Source: Gammaproteobacteria bacterium
Lineage (GTDB): Bacteria; Pseudomonadota; Gammaproteobacteria; Enterobacterales; Alteromonadaceae
NCBI GenBank assembly: GCA_018825965.1
Contig: JAHKAA010000011.1
Coordinates: 186,001-250,000 of the forward strand
Reading direction: 5' to 3'
Length of the DNA stretch: 64,000 nt
Under the pieces are notes generated by a model. That model worked only from the letters and a program-made list of their open reading frames with translations, was not told the origin of the DNA and did no database searches. Positions 1 through 12,326 of the stretch are shown one piece after another. Position 1 is the stretch's first letter. Every line of letters starts with the position of its first letter. The translations under genes were made by a program, and so were the position numbers.

Positions 1-1185
<1,185 letters not shown>

Positions 1186-1186
<1 letters not shown>

Positions 1187-2406
1187 TACACAATACTGCC
1201 CAGTTGGAAGATCGGAAGATACATCGCGATAATAAGTCCGCCTATTAAGACACCTAACACAGCCATAATCAAGGGTTCAAGCAAGGCAGTTAAACCATCG
1301 ACTGCATCGTCTACTTCCTGCTCATAAATTGAAGCAACTTTAGCCAACATACTGTCCAGAGCGCCAGACTCTTCACCTATCGACACCATTTGATTCACCA
1401 TCTCAGGAAAACAGCCGGTATTTTTCATCGCCAGATGCATCTGATTACCAGCTGCTACTTCTTCCCGAACCGACAAAATAGCTGCCCTGTATTTCTCGTT
1501 GCCCGCAGCGCCAGCGGCGGACTCCAAAGCTTCAATCAAAGGCACCCCAGCGGCAAAAGTGGTGGATAAAGTCCGGGCGTACCGTGCCACTGCCGCCTTG
1601 TTTAAAATCATGCCCATAATAGGCATCTTTAGAATGGCATGGTCGGCTGCTACTTTAAAACTCTGGCTGGTTTTATAGGATTTGGAAAAGATAAAAACAG
1701 CGCCCACTATAGCGCCCAGCACTATGTACCAGTAACTTTGCATAAACTCCGAAATACCTAAAACAAACAAGGTAAAGGCTGGTAATTCGGCCCCCATATT
1801 GCCAAAAATTTCTGCAAACTGCGGCACGACAAAAATTAATAAAATAGAAGTTACTATGCCTGCCACAATAACAACAGCTATAGGATAAAACATGGCTTTT
1901 TTAATCTTGGATTTCAGTGCTTCGGCTTTTTCTTTGTAAATGGCGATACGGTCAAAAATTCTGTCTAAAGCACCGGATTGTTCGCCGGATTTGACTAAAT
2001 CGCAGTACAGCTCATCAAAATGATTTTTGTGTTCACGCAGCACTTCAGATAAAGGCGTGCCCCCTTGTACTTTGACGGAAATTTTTGCCATCAACTGACG
2101 CAAGGTTTCATTGCTGGCGCCGCTGGCAATCAGGTCAATACTTTGCACCAAAGGCACACCAGCACCTAACATAGTGGCAATTTGCCGGGTCACCACCGAA
2201 ATATCAGAAGACTTGATGCCGGGCTGAGCAAAAGACAGGGGTTTGCTTTTTTTCTTCACTGACGAAGGAGTAAAACCTTGCTGACGTAATAAAGCTTTGG
2301 CTTCAGCCACAGAGCCGGCTCTGATTTCACCATTGCTGGTTTTTCCTCTTCTGTTGATGCCTTTCCACAAAAAGATATCCAGCTGTTTTACTTTTACTTC
2401 GGCCAT
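1186..2406 (-). CDS. pilC: Type IV pilus inner-membrane platform protein PilC
   Basis: 406 residues from the ATG at 2404-2406, which has AAGGA eight bases upstream. An in-frame GTG at 2425-2427 would add seven residues but would overlap pilB. The protein has the two tandem T2SSF (GspF/PilC) domains, roughly residues 65-190 and 270-395, each ending in hydrophobic helices; conserved patches include GVPLVQSID and SGEQSGALD in the first half and GVPLIEALE and GEESGALD in the second. It is the inner-membrane base on which the PilB motor acts. pilB ends four bases upstream and pilD begins at its stop, so pilBCD form one operon. Confidence 0.96.
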
Positions 2407-2410
2407 GATT

Positions 2411-4132
2411 CTAATCCTTGTTTGCACTCTGATCTGTGGCGTTGGTCACCCTATTCACTTCAGCCAGGCTGGTGAACCCTGCTGCTGCCTTTTTTAGCGC
2501 TGACTGACGTAAGTTTGGAAAGCCCTCAGTTTGAGCCTGGGCTGCAATATCCAGCGAATTAGCGCCTGCCATAATTTTAGCGGCAATTTGACCTGTAATA
2601 GGCATCACTTCATAAATACCCAAACGACCTTTGTATCCGCCTGTGCAATGGTCACAACCCACAGGTTTAAACAGCTTTAAGTTGCTGAGCTGAGTGGCCG
2701 AAAAGCCTTGTTTTAACGCCTCCTGCTCCGGGATTTGTTCAGCGGCTTTACAGTGATTGCATAAACGTCGGGCAAGCCGCTGGGCAATAATCAGCGTGAC
2801 TGAACTGGCAACGTTATAAGCTGGCACCCCCATATTCAGTAAACGGGTTAAGGTTTCAGGTGCAGAATTGGTGTGTAAGGTGCTAAGCACCAAATGGCCG
2901 GTTTGGGCTGCTTTAATGGCTATTTCGGCCGTTTCTAAATCACGGATTTCGCCGACCATAATCACATCAGGGTCCTGACGTAAAAAAGCCTTGAGCGCTG
3001 AAGGAAAGGTCAGGCCTGCTCTGGGATTGACCTGCACCTGATTTATGCCGGGCAAGTTAATTTCGACCGGATCTTCAGCTGTGGAAATATTCGTTTCTTC
3101 GGTATTGAGAATATTTAAGCCTGTATACAAAGAGACGGTTTTACCTGAACCTGTAGGGCCTGTGACTAAAATCATGCCTTGTGGTTGAGACAAGGCATCC
3201 AGATACAGCTGTTTTTGCTCAGCTTCATACCCCAAAATATCAATACCCAGCATGGCACTGTCGGAGTCCAGGATCCGCATTACTACTTTTTCACCCCACA
3301 AGGTAGGCAAAGTACTGACCCGAAAGTCGATCGACTTTTTCTGCGACAGTTTAAGTTTTATCCGGCCATCCTGAGGCACTCGTTTTTCCGCTATATCCAG
3401 CCGTGACATTACTTTTAAGCGGGCTGACAAACGCGTTGACAGCGCCACAGGGGGCGATGCCACTTCATGTAAAATGCCGTCGATCCGAAAGCGGATACGG
3501 TAGCTTTTTTCATAAGGTTCAAAATGCAGATCGGAAGCACCTTTACGAATAGCGTCGTGCAACATTTTATTGATAAAAGAAATAATGGGCTGATCTTCAC
3601 TGTCAGAGCCCACTGTTTTGGTGTCTTCTTCTTCACCCCCAGCCAAGCCCATTTTGGCTAAATCCCATTGGGTGTCAGTAAAACTGTCAGTGGCAGTGGT
3701 ATCAAATAACTTGTCGATGGCTTTGTGCAGTTTATCGAACTCGACCACTATCATTTCGGCATTCAGGCCAGTATTAAATTCAAAGTCTTCCACTGATGTC
3801 ATATCAGTAGGGTCTACTACGGCCAGAAATAAGGTTTTGTGTCTTTTACTCAGTGGCAAAATATGGTGCTTACGGATCAGCTTTTCGTTACGTAATAGTT
3901 CCGGAATGGCATTGATATCAAAAAAATCTAAATCCAAAGCGCTGTGCAGAGTAAAAGCAGCGGCTGCTTCAGCCAGCGCTTTCGACTGGATCAGTTTTTC
4001 GCCAATCAACAAGTCAGCAATAGTCTGATACTGATGACTTTTTTCCTGCAGCAGTTTAGAGGTATGCTGCGGGTCAACTAAATTCGCTTGCTGTAAACGT
4101 TTTAATAAAATCGAGTTTGGGTTTAATGCCAT
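2411..4132 (-). CDS. pilB: Type IV pilus assembly ATPase PilB
   Basis: 573 residues from the ATG at 4130-4132 with GGGGAT as ribosome site. This cytoplasmic hexameric ATPase drives pilus extension. The N-terminal MshEN/GspE-N domain (about residues 1-150) is followed by the secretion ATPase core with Walker A GPTGSGKT, the Asp-box around AEDPVEINL, Walker B-like [10 protein letters not shown] and the His-box [13 protein letters not shown] tetracysteine zinc motif (CNHC and CDHC) lies near the C-terminus, as in GspE/PilB. It is the first gene of pilBCD and is separated from pilA by a terminator. Confidence 0.96.
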   Translation of the reverse strand: MALNPNSILLKRLQQANLVDPQHTSKLLQEKSHQYQTIADLLIGEKLIQSKALAEAAAAFTLHSALDLDFFDINAIPELLRNEKLIRKHHILPLSKRHKTLFLAVVDPTDMTSVEDFEFNTGLNAEMIVVEFDKLHKAIDKLFDTTATDSFTDTQWDLAKMGLAGGEEEDTKTVGSDSEDQPIISFINKMLHDAIRKGASDLHFEPYEKSYRIRFRIDGILHEVASPPVALSTRLSARLKVMSRLDIAEKRVPQDGRIKLKLSQKKSIDFRVSTLPTLWGEKVVMRILDSDSAMLGIDILGYEAEQKQLYLDALSQPQGMILVTGPTGSGKTVSLYTGLNILNTEETNISTAEDPVEINLPGINQVQVNPRAGLTFPSALKAFLRQDPDVIMVGEIRDLETAEIAIKAAQTGHLVLSTLHTNSAPETLTRLLNMGVPAYNVASSVTLIIAQRLARRLCNHCKAAEQIPEQEALKQGFSATQLSNLKLFKPVGCDHCTGGYKGRLGIYEVMPITGQIAAKIMAGANSLDIAAQAQTEGFPNLRQSALKKAAAGFTSLAEVNRVTNATDQSANKD

Positions 4133-4183
4133 ACAGATCCCCAATGATGAAGCTGGCCCTGTCTGGTTATGGTTTCAGCGGGG

Positions 4184-4210
4184 AAAAAACGGCCCCCAAG
4201 AGCCGTTTTC
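4184..4210 (-). terminator. Rho-independent terminator of pilA
   Basis: On the minus strand an 8-bp stem GAAAACGGC / GCCGTTTT closes on a loop of about 8 bases and is followed by a T run. It sits 18 bases past the pilA stop and before pilB, so pilA is probably transcribed as its own unit with limited read-through into pilBCD. Confidence 0.8.
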
Positions 4211-4227
4211 AGTGCAGACAATAAGAG

Positions 4228-4605
4228 TTAAATACCACAACCTTTAATTGGCACTGCGCCATCACCTGTTAAGGCGCAGGCCCAGGTAATATTCAAACCT
4301 GAGCCTGCTGCTGGTGCAGTTGGGGTCATAGTGGCGGTGATACCACCATAAGTTCTTGCAAGCACCCCAGCACCTGTACAGTCTGGAATAGCTATGTTTG
4401 CTGAGTCAGTACAACCTAAAGCTCCACCAGTAGCATAAGCTTCAGCGACTTTAATTTTCTGACCACCTAATGAAGCGACGGCATTGGAGCCATTAGCTTT
4501 GGCTGTGTAGTCCTGGTAAGCAGGTAAAGCGATGGCCGCTAATATACCGATGATCGCAACAACTATCATTAATTCAATAAGGGTAAAACCTTGATTACGT
4601 TTCAT
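4228..4605 (-). CDS. pilA: Major type IV pilin (prepilin)
   Basis: 125 residues from the ATG at 4603-4605, preceded by AGGAG. A short leader MKRNQG is cleaved by PilD before [21 protein letters not shown], the hallmark N-methylated helix with Glu5 of the mature protein. The rest is a small, Gly/Ala/Thr-rich globular domain with four cysteines in two pairs, the last pair making the C-terminal loop (about residues 109-123), as in PilA of Pseudomonas and relatives. The protein polymerises into the pilus fibre. It lies upstream of pilBCD but has its own terminator. I looked for the RpoN promoter that controls pilA in Pseudomonas and could not find a convincing one in 4606-4798. Confidence 0.93.
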   Translation of the reverse strand: MKRNQGFTLIELMIVVAIIGILAAIALPAYQDYTAKANGSNAVASLGGQKIKVAEAYATGGALGCTDSANIAIPDCTGAGVLARTYGGITATMTPTAPAAGSGLNITWACALTGDGAVPIKGCGI

Positions 4606-4798
4606 GGAACTTCTCCTGATTGGTTTGCCCACTGTTGGGGCTACTTAATTCTGGTTAATATTTGTCATTAAGCAAGCTTTGCTCTGATGTTTAATTTCAG
4701 TTGCAAACAGAGCGGATATAAAAAGTGAAATATTGGTTAAATAGTTGATTTTTAAAGACTGTTTATTTTTACCTTGCTGCAGCTATAAGCTGTATTGT

Positions 4799-5461
4799 TC
4801 AGAACAACGCTACTTTGTGTAAAAACTCTGTGCCTGATTCAGACAATAGCCAAAGTAAAAAACAACTATTGCCATAAATAACAAAACGAAATTCTCGCTG
4901 AAAAGGCGCCTTATGTACTTTATGGTGCAAATGCTTTTGTGCCAGCCAGGCACCGGGCCAGCCACCAATTAAACTAAACATTTGTAAACTTTCTTCAGGC
5001 AAACGGCTTTGTTGTCCGCTGCTCGCCAGCTTTTTATCGATTTGATAAAGCCAGTAGGTAAACAAACTGGCTTCGAGATAAAACAGCGGCACGGTAAAAG
5101 CAAAAGATCCGGCCAATAAAGACAAGAGTAACAACACAAAAAACAAGTAGCGGAAACACCAGGCCTGATGCTGGATCTGATGCATCACAGGCCCTTTAGG
5201 ACTGATGATTTTTGTGGATGGGGTAAGCAATCTGGTGTTGGCTGTCGCCAGTTGCAAAGCCAGGGCATAAGGACGATTTTGTTTATCCAGCCCCAATTGA
5301 AAACAAAGCAGATCGCCTCGTTGTGGCCTGTGTTGGGGGGCTGTTGCAAAATCACGGATATGAAAAAACAGCCGTTCACCTGAGTCTGTGGCGATAAAAC
5401 CAAAACCTTTGTCGTCACGCCAGTAACAGACAGTGCCTTGCAATAATTGACCAGGATTCAT
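4799..5461 (-). CDS. Cold-shock domain plus DUF1294 membrane protein
   Basis: 220 residues from the ATG at 5459-5461. The first 70 residues form an OB-fold cold-shock domain: GTVCYWRDDKGFGFI matches the RNP1 motif and LFFHIRDF matches RNP2. After a linker come hydrophobic segments at about 105-135 and a DUF1294 domain with the typical pattern LPEESLQMFSLIGGWPGAWLAQ and HHKVHKAPFQ. CSD-DUF1294 fusions are known in proteobacteria. The role is unproven; an RNA-binding head attached to a membrane tail is the visible logic. No strong ribosome site is seen. Not obviously in an operon with nadC, which ends 117 bp away in the same direction. Confidence 0.8.
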   Translation of the reverse strand: MNPGQLLQGTVCYWRDDKGFGFIATDSGERLFFHIRDFATAPQHRPQRGDLLCFQLGLDKQNRPYALALQLATANTRLLTPSTKIISPKGPVMHQIQHQAWCFRYLFFVLLLLSLLAGSFAFTVPLFYLEASLFTYWLYQIDKKLASSGQQSRLPEESLQMFSLIGGWPGAWLAQKHLHHKVHKAPFQREFRFVIYGNSCFLLWLLSESGTEFLHKVALF

Positions 5462-5577
5462 AAGGATCACAGCTTTGCGGGAACACTGCTTAAAGTGTAT
5501 CAGCCTTTTATTACTTTGCTGTTTGCTGCGACGAATGGCAGGGACTGCGCTTTAGGGCACAGCCCACCATCAGTAGA

Positions 5578-6453
<876 letters not shown>

Positions 6454-6495
6454 TTATAATTCCGATAAATAACAGGCTCTGTGGCCCGTTAAAAG

Positions 6496-7014
6496 TTAGC
6501 GTTGGATTAGCTTCAGCTCGTCCTGTTGTTGGCTGAATTCTAATTGTTTTAATGCACTCATGCCTAACAAAATATCGTTGCCATGCAAGCCAGGGGTAAT
6601 ACTGGCTCGTATTTCTGTCAGTACAATATCACCCAGTTGCAGGCTATTCAGTCTGCTGTCGTACGCAGCAGCAGGCCCATTGGCTGTACTGACCTGATAA
6701 CGCTGGCCTCTGGGCATGCCTAATTTGAGTGCGGCCTGTTCTGACACTGCGACTACTGTAGCGCCTGTATCAAGCATAAATTCCATAGGTACACCATTAA
6801 ACAAAGCTGTACCGACGTAATGGCCTGCTTTGTTGCGCTTTAAGGTGGTGACTTTTTCACCACTGCTGCCAATCTGACTTTGCAGCTGCTGATTCGGATT
6901 TATTTGTAACGAAATCTGATCTTCAAAAAACCAATACAGCAGGGCAAGCAACAGCAGCCAACTGATCCAGCTAAATAACCGACCTAATTTAGTTGTATTG
7001 TCAGGTGCTTGCAT
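6496..7014 (-). CDS. Membrane-anchored retropepsin-like aspartic protease
   Basis: 172 residues. A single N-terminal membrane helix (about residues 13-30, LFSWISWLLLLALLYWFF) is followed by a periplasmic linker and a retropepsin-type domain with the catalytic motif FMLDTGATVVAVS near residues 80-92 and a C-terminal flap/core ending in LLGMSALKQLEF. This is the clan AA, TIGR02281-type family; one domain would have to dimerise to make a full active site. No substrate is known to me. It is divergent from ampD, leaving a shared intergenic space of about 77 bases if ampD starts at 7092. Confidence 0.85.
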   Translation of the reverse strand: MQAPDNTTKLGRLFSWISWLLLLALLYWFFEDQISLQINPNQQLQSQIGSSGEKVTTLKRNKAGHYVGTALFNGVPMEFMLDTGATVVAVSEQAALKLGMPRGQRYQVSTANGPAAAYDSRLNSLQLGDIVLTEIRASITPGLHGNDILLGMSALKQLEFSQQQDELKLIQR

Positions 7015-7091
7015 TCCAAAGTCTCAGGGTTGACAATAAAGGCTCCAGCTTAACCGAGCATGAAGCGTTTTTGCAAAACGGGATTGACACT

Positions 7092-7646
7092 GTGGCGTTA
7101 AATCAACTGCAAGTTCCGCTTGAACCTGAACAGCGTGCCAGTCCACATTGGAACAGGCGACCACAAGAGACTGATATCAGCTTGTTGGTGATCCATTGCA
7201 TCAGCCTGCCTGCAGGTCAGTTTGGTACCAGTTACATTGACGATTTGTTTATGGGCGTGTTGGATACCAGCGCCGATCAGAGTTTTGCTGATTTAACAGG
7301 AGTGCAGGTATCCGCTCATTGTGTTATTTTCAGGAACGGCTTGATCCGGCAGTATGTGCCTTTTCACTACAGAGCCTGGCACGCTGGGGTATCTGAATTT
7401 GACGGACGACAAAACTGTAACGATTTTTCGATAGGAATAGAATTAGAAGGCACTGAGCATCAGCCTTATACCGATGCCCAGTACCAAAGTCTGGTGTTAT
7501 TAACCAGACAACTGATGCAAGACTTTCCTGCTATTAGCCTGGATCGTATTGTGGGACATCAGCAGATTGCACCGGGTCGGAAAACCGATCCCGGCCCGTC
7601 TTTTGACTGGAACCGTTATCAATCTGCGTTAAAGGAGAATGGATAA
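7092..7646 (+). CDS. ampD: 1,6-anhydro-N-acetylmuramyl-L-alanine amidase AmpD
   Basis: 184 residues if the GTG at 7092 is used. No in-frame ATG exists in the N-terminal part; the open frame extends upstream to a TTG at 6993, which would overlap the divergent retropepsin gene. The GTG start gives almost exactly the E. coli AmpD length and has GGGAT upstream. The amidase removes the peptide from anhydro-muropeptides in the cytoplasm. Conserved pieces are LLVIHCISLPAGQFG (zinc His), VSAHCVIFRNG, RAWHAGVS, CNDFSIGIELEGTE and the closing GHQQIAPGRKTDPGP with the last zinc ligands. It is followed directly by ampE, and its product feeds the AmgK/MurU recycling route encoded at 46-48 kb. Confidence 0.93.
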   Translation: MALNQLQVPLEPEQRASPHWNRRPQETDISLLVIHCISLPAGQFGTSYIDDLFMGVLDTSADQSFADLTGVQVSAHCVIFRNGLIRQYVPFHYRAWHAGVSEFDGRQNCNDFSIGIELEGTEHQPYTDAQYQSLVLLTRQLMQDFPAISLDRIVGHQQIAPGRKTDPGPSFDWNRYQSALKENG

Positions 7647-8534
7647 ATGACCTTGATCAGTATGCTTATCGCCTTAATTATTGAACGGCTGGCGGTTCGC
7701 AGTGAGGCCTGGCAGTTTTCGTTTTATGCCAAAAAGTACCTGTCTCTGAGTCAGAGTTCAGGCTTGTCTGCACTGTTGAATGACAGCAAAGGTCAGTACC
7801 TTTGGTTCATCTTACCCGGCATGCTGTATGCCCTACTGCTGTGGTTGATTGGCAGCAGCCTGGTGACTTTAGTGCTGAACACTCTTGTGCTGCTGGTCTG
7901 TATTGGCTGCTGGCACTACCGCCAACTCTACAAACAGTATTTAAATGCCAGCGAAAGAGCAGACAACGAAGCTGCTTTTTTAACTATGCAGCAATTAAGC
8001 AGCGATGCTGGTTTAACAGACCCTGAGCTGAGTTATGGTCAACGTCTGGTCTGGCTGAACTTCCGTTATTATGCCGCCGTATTATTCTGGTTCGCTCTTT
8101 TAGGTGGTGCAGGCGCTATGACTTACGCCTTGTTACGCCAACTGAACGAGCCTGGCAGCTGGGATAAACCAGTGAAACTGGCCGAAGAGGGCGACGAAAC
8201 CGCTGAATTTGTTGAAACAACCCCTGATATTCCTGCTGCATTCCAGCAAGTGATGTTCTGGGCCGACTGGGTACCAGCCCGTTTATTTGGTGTAGGTTTA
8301 GCTTTGGTTGGGCATTTCTCCCGCGCTTCTGCTGCGCTGCTGGCGTTTTTAGGTGATTTCAGTACGCCGTCCACTACTGTGATCACCAGTGTGGCTAAAG
8401 CGGCTGAACCTTTGCCTGATGAAGCCTACAACTGCGCTGAAGAAACGGCTTGTATGGTGCAGTTAGCTAAACGTAATGTATTGTTTTTCCTTGCCTTAGT
8501 CGCAGTGCTGACCTTGTCAGGCTGGCTGGGTTAA
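7647..8534 (+). CDS. ampE: AmpE, regulatory inner-membrane protein
   Basis: 295 residues with AAAGGAG upstream; the ATG follows directly on the ampD stop (TAAATG). The protein starts MTLISMLIALIIERLAV, as AmpE/CobD-like proteins do, and has membrane segments near residues 45-90, 130-155, 205-235 and 275-293 separated by a polar stretch around 165-195. AmpE is classed with AmpD in beta-lactamase induction and peptidoglycan sensing, although its biochemical role is not settled. No CobD synthase function is suggested by the context. Confidence 0.9.
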   Translation: MTLISMLIALIIERLAVRSEAWQFSFYAKKYLSLSQSSGLSALLNDSKGQYLWFILPGMLYALLLWLIGSSLVTLVLNTLVLLVCIGCWHYRQLYKQYLNASERADNEAAFLTMQQLSSDAGLTDPELSYGQRLVWLNFRYYAAVLFWFALLGGAGAMTYALLRQLNEPGSWDKPVKLAEEGDETAEFVETTPDIPAAFQQVMFWADWVPARLFGVGLALVGHFSRASAALLAFLGDFSTPSTTVITSVAKAAEPLPDEAYNCAEETACMVQLAKRNVLFFLALVAVLTLSGWLG

Positions 8535-8538
8535 GTTT

Positions 8539-8594
8539 AATTCGGGTCAGAGTAAAATTAAGCCAGGCTGTTTAATGTTACTCTGACCCAAATT
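8539..8594. repeat. REP-like inverted repeat after ampE
   Basis: Two 23-base arms, 8539-8561 and 8572-8594, match as inverted copies at 21 of 23 positions around a 10-base loop. The core of each arm is GGGTCAGAGTAA, or its complement TTACTCTGACCC. The element starts five bases after the ampE stop and could fold into a strong hairpin that terminates or protects ampDE mRNA. The GGGTCAGAGTA core is, to my recollection, a widespread intergenic repeat in gammaproteobacteria, but no transposase is nearby. Confidence 0.75.
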
Positions 8595-8598
8595 CTTT

Positions 8599-8615
8599 TA
8601 TTGGTCAGACCAATT
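8599..8615. promoter_or_regulatory. PdhR operator 1 (distal)
   Basis: TATTGGTCAGACCAATT matches the PdhR consensus AATTGGTnnnACCAATT at 13 of 14 fixed positions. It lies about 200 bp upstream of pdhR and just after the ampE hairpin. Confidence 0.75.
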
Positions 8616-8742
8616 CTCTTATTGCATTTTTTTCCTGTTTTCCTGAGCTTTTACTCTAATTATTTACCCGCTTTGGTCGCATAATTCCGCAGTTTAATTT
8701 ACAGTTTGACTCCTTTCTGCTAAGTTATGCCACATCAAATTG

Positions 8743-8759
8743 AATTGGTAAGACCAATT
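8743..8759. promoter_or_regulatory. PdhR operator 2 (proximal)
   Basis: AATTGGTAAGACCAATT is a perfect match to the PdhR consensus AATTGGTnnnACCAATT, 60 bp before the pdhR start. A -35-like TTGACT lies at 8706-8711; no clear -10 could be fixed, so the exact promoter is left open. This implies pyruvate-relieved autorepression of pdhR-aceEF. Confidence 0.9.
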
Positions 8760-8818
8760 TACAAGTGGTCAACTTAAAATAGCCAAACAATAAGCATAAA
8801 ATTAAAACCAAGGTGGCA

Positions 8819-9580
8819 ATGTCCAGTCTGAGAATCAAACCTGCCAAATTGTCTGATCAAATAGTCCAGCAACTGGAACATATGCTGCTGGAAGGAACTT
8901 TTACACCCGGACAAAAGTTACCACCTGAACGTGAACTTGCGCTGCAGTTTGATGTCTCCCGCCCATCCTTACGTGAAGCTATTCAGAAACTCGAAGCCAA
9001 AGGTTTGGTCAATCGCCGTCAGGGCGGTGGTACTTATGTCTGTGAGAATCTGGCGGTTGGACTGACAGATCCGTTGTTTGCTCTGATTGGTCGTCACCCT
9101 GAATCGCAATTTGATTTACTGGAGTTTCGTCATGCTCTGGAAGGCATTTGTGCTTATTACGCTGCACTTCGTGGCACACAAGCTGACTACGATTTAATTA
9201 AACAACGCTATGAAGAAATTTGTGCTGCCCAGCAGCAACAGGATTTAGACGCTGAAGCGCGGTCAGTTGGCCAGTTTTATTCGGCGGTTGCAGATGCATC
9301 ACATAATGTGGTGCTTTTGCATTTGGTGCGCGGCTTAACGCCGTTGGTGGAGCAAAACATCAAGTTAAACCTTGAAGTTTTGCAGGAAAAAGAAGGCATA
9401 GTGAGCCAGCTGAATTCGCACAGGCATTGTCTGATGCAAGCGGTGATCAATGGCGAGCCGGAGCAAGCCCGGCAAGCCAGCAACAGCCATTTAGCCTTTA
9501 TCGAAGAGGCATTGCTGGAAGCTGACCGGGAGCGCTCACGCATTGAACGCTCGCTCAGACGTTCACAACAGAGCGAATGA
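8819..9580 (+). CDS. pdhR: Pyruvate dehydrogenase complex repressor PdhR (GntR/FadR)
   Basis: 253 residues from the ATG at 8819 with AAGGTGG upstream (an in-frame GTG lies two codons earlier). The N-terminal winged helix (about residues 8-75) shows the GntR signature LPPERELALQFDVSRPSLREAIQKLEAKGLV; the C-terminal half is an all-helical FCD ligand domain with metal-site residues in EFRHALEG and the late SHLAFIEE helix. It represses the pdh operon and is released by pyruvate. Two matching operators lie upstream. It leads aceE by 68 bp in the same direction. Confidence 0.95.
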   Translation: MSSLRIKPAKLSDQIVQQLEHMLLEGTFTPGQKLPPERELALQFDVSRPSLREAIQKLEAKGLVNRRQGGGTYVCENLAVGLTDPLFALIGRHPESQFDLLEFRHALEGICAYYAALRGTQADYDLIKQRYEEICAAQQQQDLDAEARSVGQFYSAVADASHNVVLLHLVRGLTPLVEQNIKLNLEVLQEKEGIVSQLNSHRHCLMQAVINGEPEQARQASNSHLAFIEEALLEADRERSRIERSLRRSQQSE

Positions 9581-9648
9581 GCGTAAGCATACTTTTTAAC
9601 TGTTAATGTTCCGCTCTCTGGCGTGGAACTGATTAAGGAAACTTTGAT

Positions 9649-12315
9649 ATGTCTGAAGTCAATAAGACTGACATCGACGCGCTCGAAACCAAAGAATGGT
9701 TAGAGGCTCTTGAATCTGTAGTTCGCACCGAAGGTGTAGAGCGCGCTCAGTTCCTGTTAGAACAAGTGCTGGAACAGGCTCGTCTGGAAGGCGTGGATAT
9801 GCCAACAGGCATCACCACCAATTACATCAATACCATTCCGCCACAGCAGGAACCAGCGTATCCCGGTGATGTAAATCTGGAAAAACGTATCCGTTCAGTG
9901 ATCCGCTGGAACGCTATTATGATCGTTCTGCGCGCTTCGAAAAAAGAACTGGATTTAGGTGGTCACATGGCCTCTTACCAGTCTTCTGCTGCGTTTTACG
10001 AAACTTGTTTTAACCACTTTTTCCGCGCTCCCAATGAAAAAGATGGCGGCGATTTAGTCTATTATCAGGGCCATATTTCTCCTGGTATCTACGCCCGTGC
10101 TTTTGTGGAAGGTCGTTTAACAGCTGATCAGCTGGACAACTTCCGTCAGGAAGTGGGTGGTGAAGGTTTATCCTCTTACCCACACCCTAAATTAATGCCT
10201 GAATTCTGGCAGTTCCCTACTGTTTCTATGGGCTTAGGCCCTATCACTTCTATCTATCAGGCGCGTTTCCTGAAGTATTTAGATGGTCGTGGTATGAAAG
10301 ACACCAGTGCGCAACGTGTCTACGCCTTCTTAGGTGATGGCGAGATGGATGAGCCGGAAAGCCGTGGATCTTTATCTTTTGCTGCCCGTGAAAAGCTGGA
10401 TAACCTGTGTTTCCTGGTGAACTGTAACCTTCAACGTTTAGATGGTCCTGTGATGGGCAACGGTAAAATCATCCAGGAACTGGAAGGTTTATTCCGTGGC
10501 GCCGGCTGGAACGTGATTAAAGTGGTATGGGGCAGTGGCTGGGACAAGCTGTTGGCTAAAGACACCACAGGCAAGTTACTGCAGTTGATGAACGAAACGG
10601 TAGATGGTGACTACCAGACCTACAAAGCCAAAGATGGTGCTTATGTACGTCAGCATTTCTTCGGGCGTTACCCTGAAACTGCAGCTTTAGTGGCTGATAT
10701 GACAGACGAAGAAATCTTCGCGTTAAAACGGGGTGGTCATGAGCCATCCAAGTTATACGCTGCCTTTAAATCTGCTCAGGAAACCAAAGGTCGCCCCACT
10801 GTGATCCTGGCCAAAACCATCAAAGGTTATGGCATGGGTGAAGCGGCTGAAGGTAAAAACATTGCACACCAGGTCAAGAAAATGGATATGACCCATGTGC
10901 TGCAAATTCGTAAGCGTTTGAATCTGCAAGATTACATCAGCGAAGATGAAGTACAGAGCCTGCCTTACATTCAGTTGCCTGAAGGCTCAGCTGAGCATCA
11001 ATACCTGCATGCCCGTCGTAACGCCTTAAATGGTTACACGCCTGTGCGTTTGCCAAACTTCACTAAAGCTTTAACTCTGCCAGAGCTGAATGTGTTTGAG
11101 CCTCTTTTGGAAGAGCAAAAACGTGAAATTTCGACCACTATGGCTTTTGTGCGTGCACTGAATGTGCTGTTAAAAGATCAGAACATAGGTAAGCAAATAG
11201 TGCCTATTATTGCTGACGAAGCCCGTACTTTTGGTATGGAAGGTTTATTCCGTCAGATTGGTATTTATAACCCGAGCGGCCAGACCTACACGCCTGAAGA
11301 TCGTGCTGTGGTGTCTTACTACAAAGAAGAAACTTCAGGCCAGGTATTGCAGGAAGGTATCAACGAGCTGGGTGCTATGGCGTCATGGGTCGCAGCTGCG
11401 ACTTCATACAGCACCAACGATCTGCCGATGATCCCTTTCTATATTTACTACTCAATGTTTGGTTTCCAGCGTGTTGGCGATATGGCCTGGTTGGCTGGTG
11501 ATCAGCAAGCCCGTGGTTTCCTGTTAGGCGCTACTGCTGGCCGTACTACCTTAAACGGTGAAGGCTTACAACACGAAGATGGTCACAGCCATATTCTGGC
11601 AGGCACAGTACCTAACTGTATTTCTTATGACCCAACTTACTCTTATGAGCTGGCGGTGATTATTCAGGATGGTATCCGTCGTATGTACGGTGCTGAACAG
11701 GAAAATATTTACTACTACATTACAGTGATGAACGAAAACTACCATCACCCTGCTATGCCAGCAGGTGCTGAAGAAGGTATTCGTCGTGGTATCTATAAAC
11801 TGGAAAGCCATGTAGGTGAAAAAGCCAAAGTTCAGCTGTTAGGCAGCGGCACTATCATGAACGAAGTGCGTAAAGCAGCTGAAATTTTAAGTGAAGATTA
11901 TGGCGTGGGTTCAGACGTTTATTCTGTGACTTCATTTAACGAGCTGGCGCGTGACGGTCAGGATTGTGAGCGTTTCAACATGCTGCATCCTATGGCTGAA
12001 GATAAAGTGCCTTATATTGCTCAGGTGTTAGGCACAGCTCCTGCTATTGCCGCCACTGACTACATTAAAAACTATGCCGATCAGGTGCGTTCATTTATGC
12101 CTTCGGTGTCTTATAAAGTTCTGGGTACAGATGGTTTTGGCCGTTCTGACAGCCGTGAAAACCTGCGTCGTCACTTTGAAGTGAACGCCGGTTACATAGT
12201 GCTGGCGTCCTTACGTGAACTGGCTAAACGCGGTGAAATCGATAAGCAGTTAGTGGCAGATGCCATTGCCCGCTTTGGGATCGACACCAATAAAACTAAC
12301 CCACTGTACGCATAA
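9649..12315 (+). CDS. aceE: Pyruvate dehydrogenase E1 component
   Basis: 888 residues, one more than the E. coli enzyme, so full length. This homodimeric E1 decarboxylates pyruvate with thiamine diphosphate and transfers the acetyl group to lipoyl-E2. The N-terminal region carries [13 protein letters not shown] and [12 protein letters not shown], the ThDP/Mg site is at [11 protein letters not shown] followed by [14 protein letters not shown], and the C-terminal half has [14 protein letters not shown]. It begins 68 bp after pdhR and ends 11 bp before aceF. Codon use is regular (many TTA, CTG, GGT), as in a highly expressed gene. Confidence 0.98.
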   Translation: MSEVNKTDIDALETKEWLEALESVVRTEGVERAQFLLEQVLEQARLEGVDMPTGITTNYINTIPPQQEPAYPGDVNLEKRIRSVIRWNAIMIVLRASKKELDLGGHMASYQSSAAFYETCFNHFFRAPNEKDGGDLVYYQGHISPGIYARAFVEGRLTADQLDNFRQEVGGEGLSSYPHPKLMPEFWQFPTVSMGLGPITSIYQARFLKYLDGRGMKDTSAQRVYAFLGDGEMDEPESRGSLSFAAREKLDNLCFLVNCNLQRLDGPVMGNGKIIQELEGLFRGAGWNVIKVVWGSGWDKLLAKDTTGKLLQLMNETVDGDYQTYKAKDGAYVRQHFFGRYPETAALVADMTDEEIFALKRGGHEPSKLYAAFKSAQETKGRPTVILAKTIKGYGMGEAAEGKNIAHQVKKMDMTHVLQIRKRLNLQDYISEDEVQSLPYIQLPEGSAEHQYLHARRNALNGYTPVRLPNFTKALTLPELNVFEPLLEEQKREISTTMAFVRALNVLLKDQNIGKQIVPIIADEARTFGMEGLFRQIGIYNPSGQTYTPEDRAVVSYYKEETSGQVLQEGINELGAMASWVAAATSYSTNDLPMIPFYIYYSMFGFQRVGDMAWLAGDQQARGFLLGATAGRTTLNGEGLQHEDGHSHILAGTVPNCISYDPTYSYELAVIIQDGIRRMYGAEQENIYYYITVMNENYHHPAMPAGAEEGIRRGIYKLESHVGEKAKVQLLGSGTIMNEVRKAAEILSEDYGVGSDVYSVTSFNELARDGQDCERFNMLHPMAEDKVPYIAQVLGTAPAIAATDYIKNYADQVRSFMPSVSYKVLGTDGFGRSDSRENLRRHFEVNAGYIVLASLRELAKRGEIDKQLVADAIARFGIDTNKTNPLYA

Positions 12316-12326
12316 GAGGATTTGTC

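Noticed and set aside
4606..4798. Sigma-54 promoter for pilA
   Set aside because: No TGGCAC-N5-TTGC-like match could be found on the minus strand of this region.
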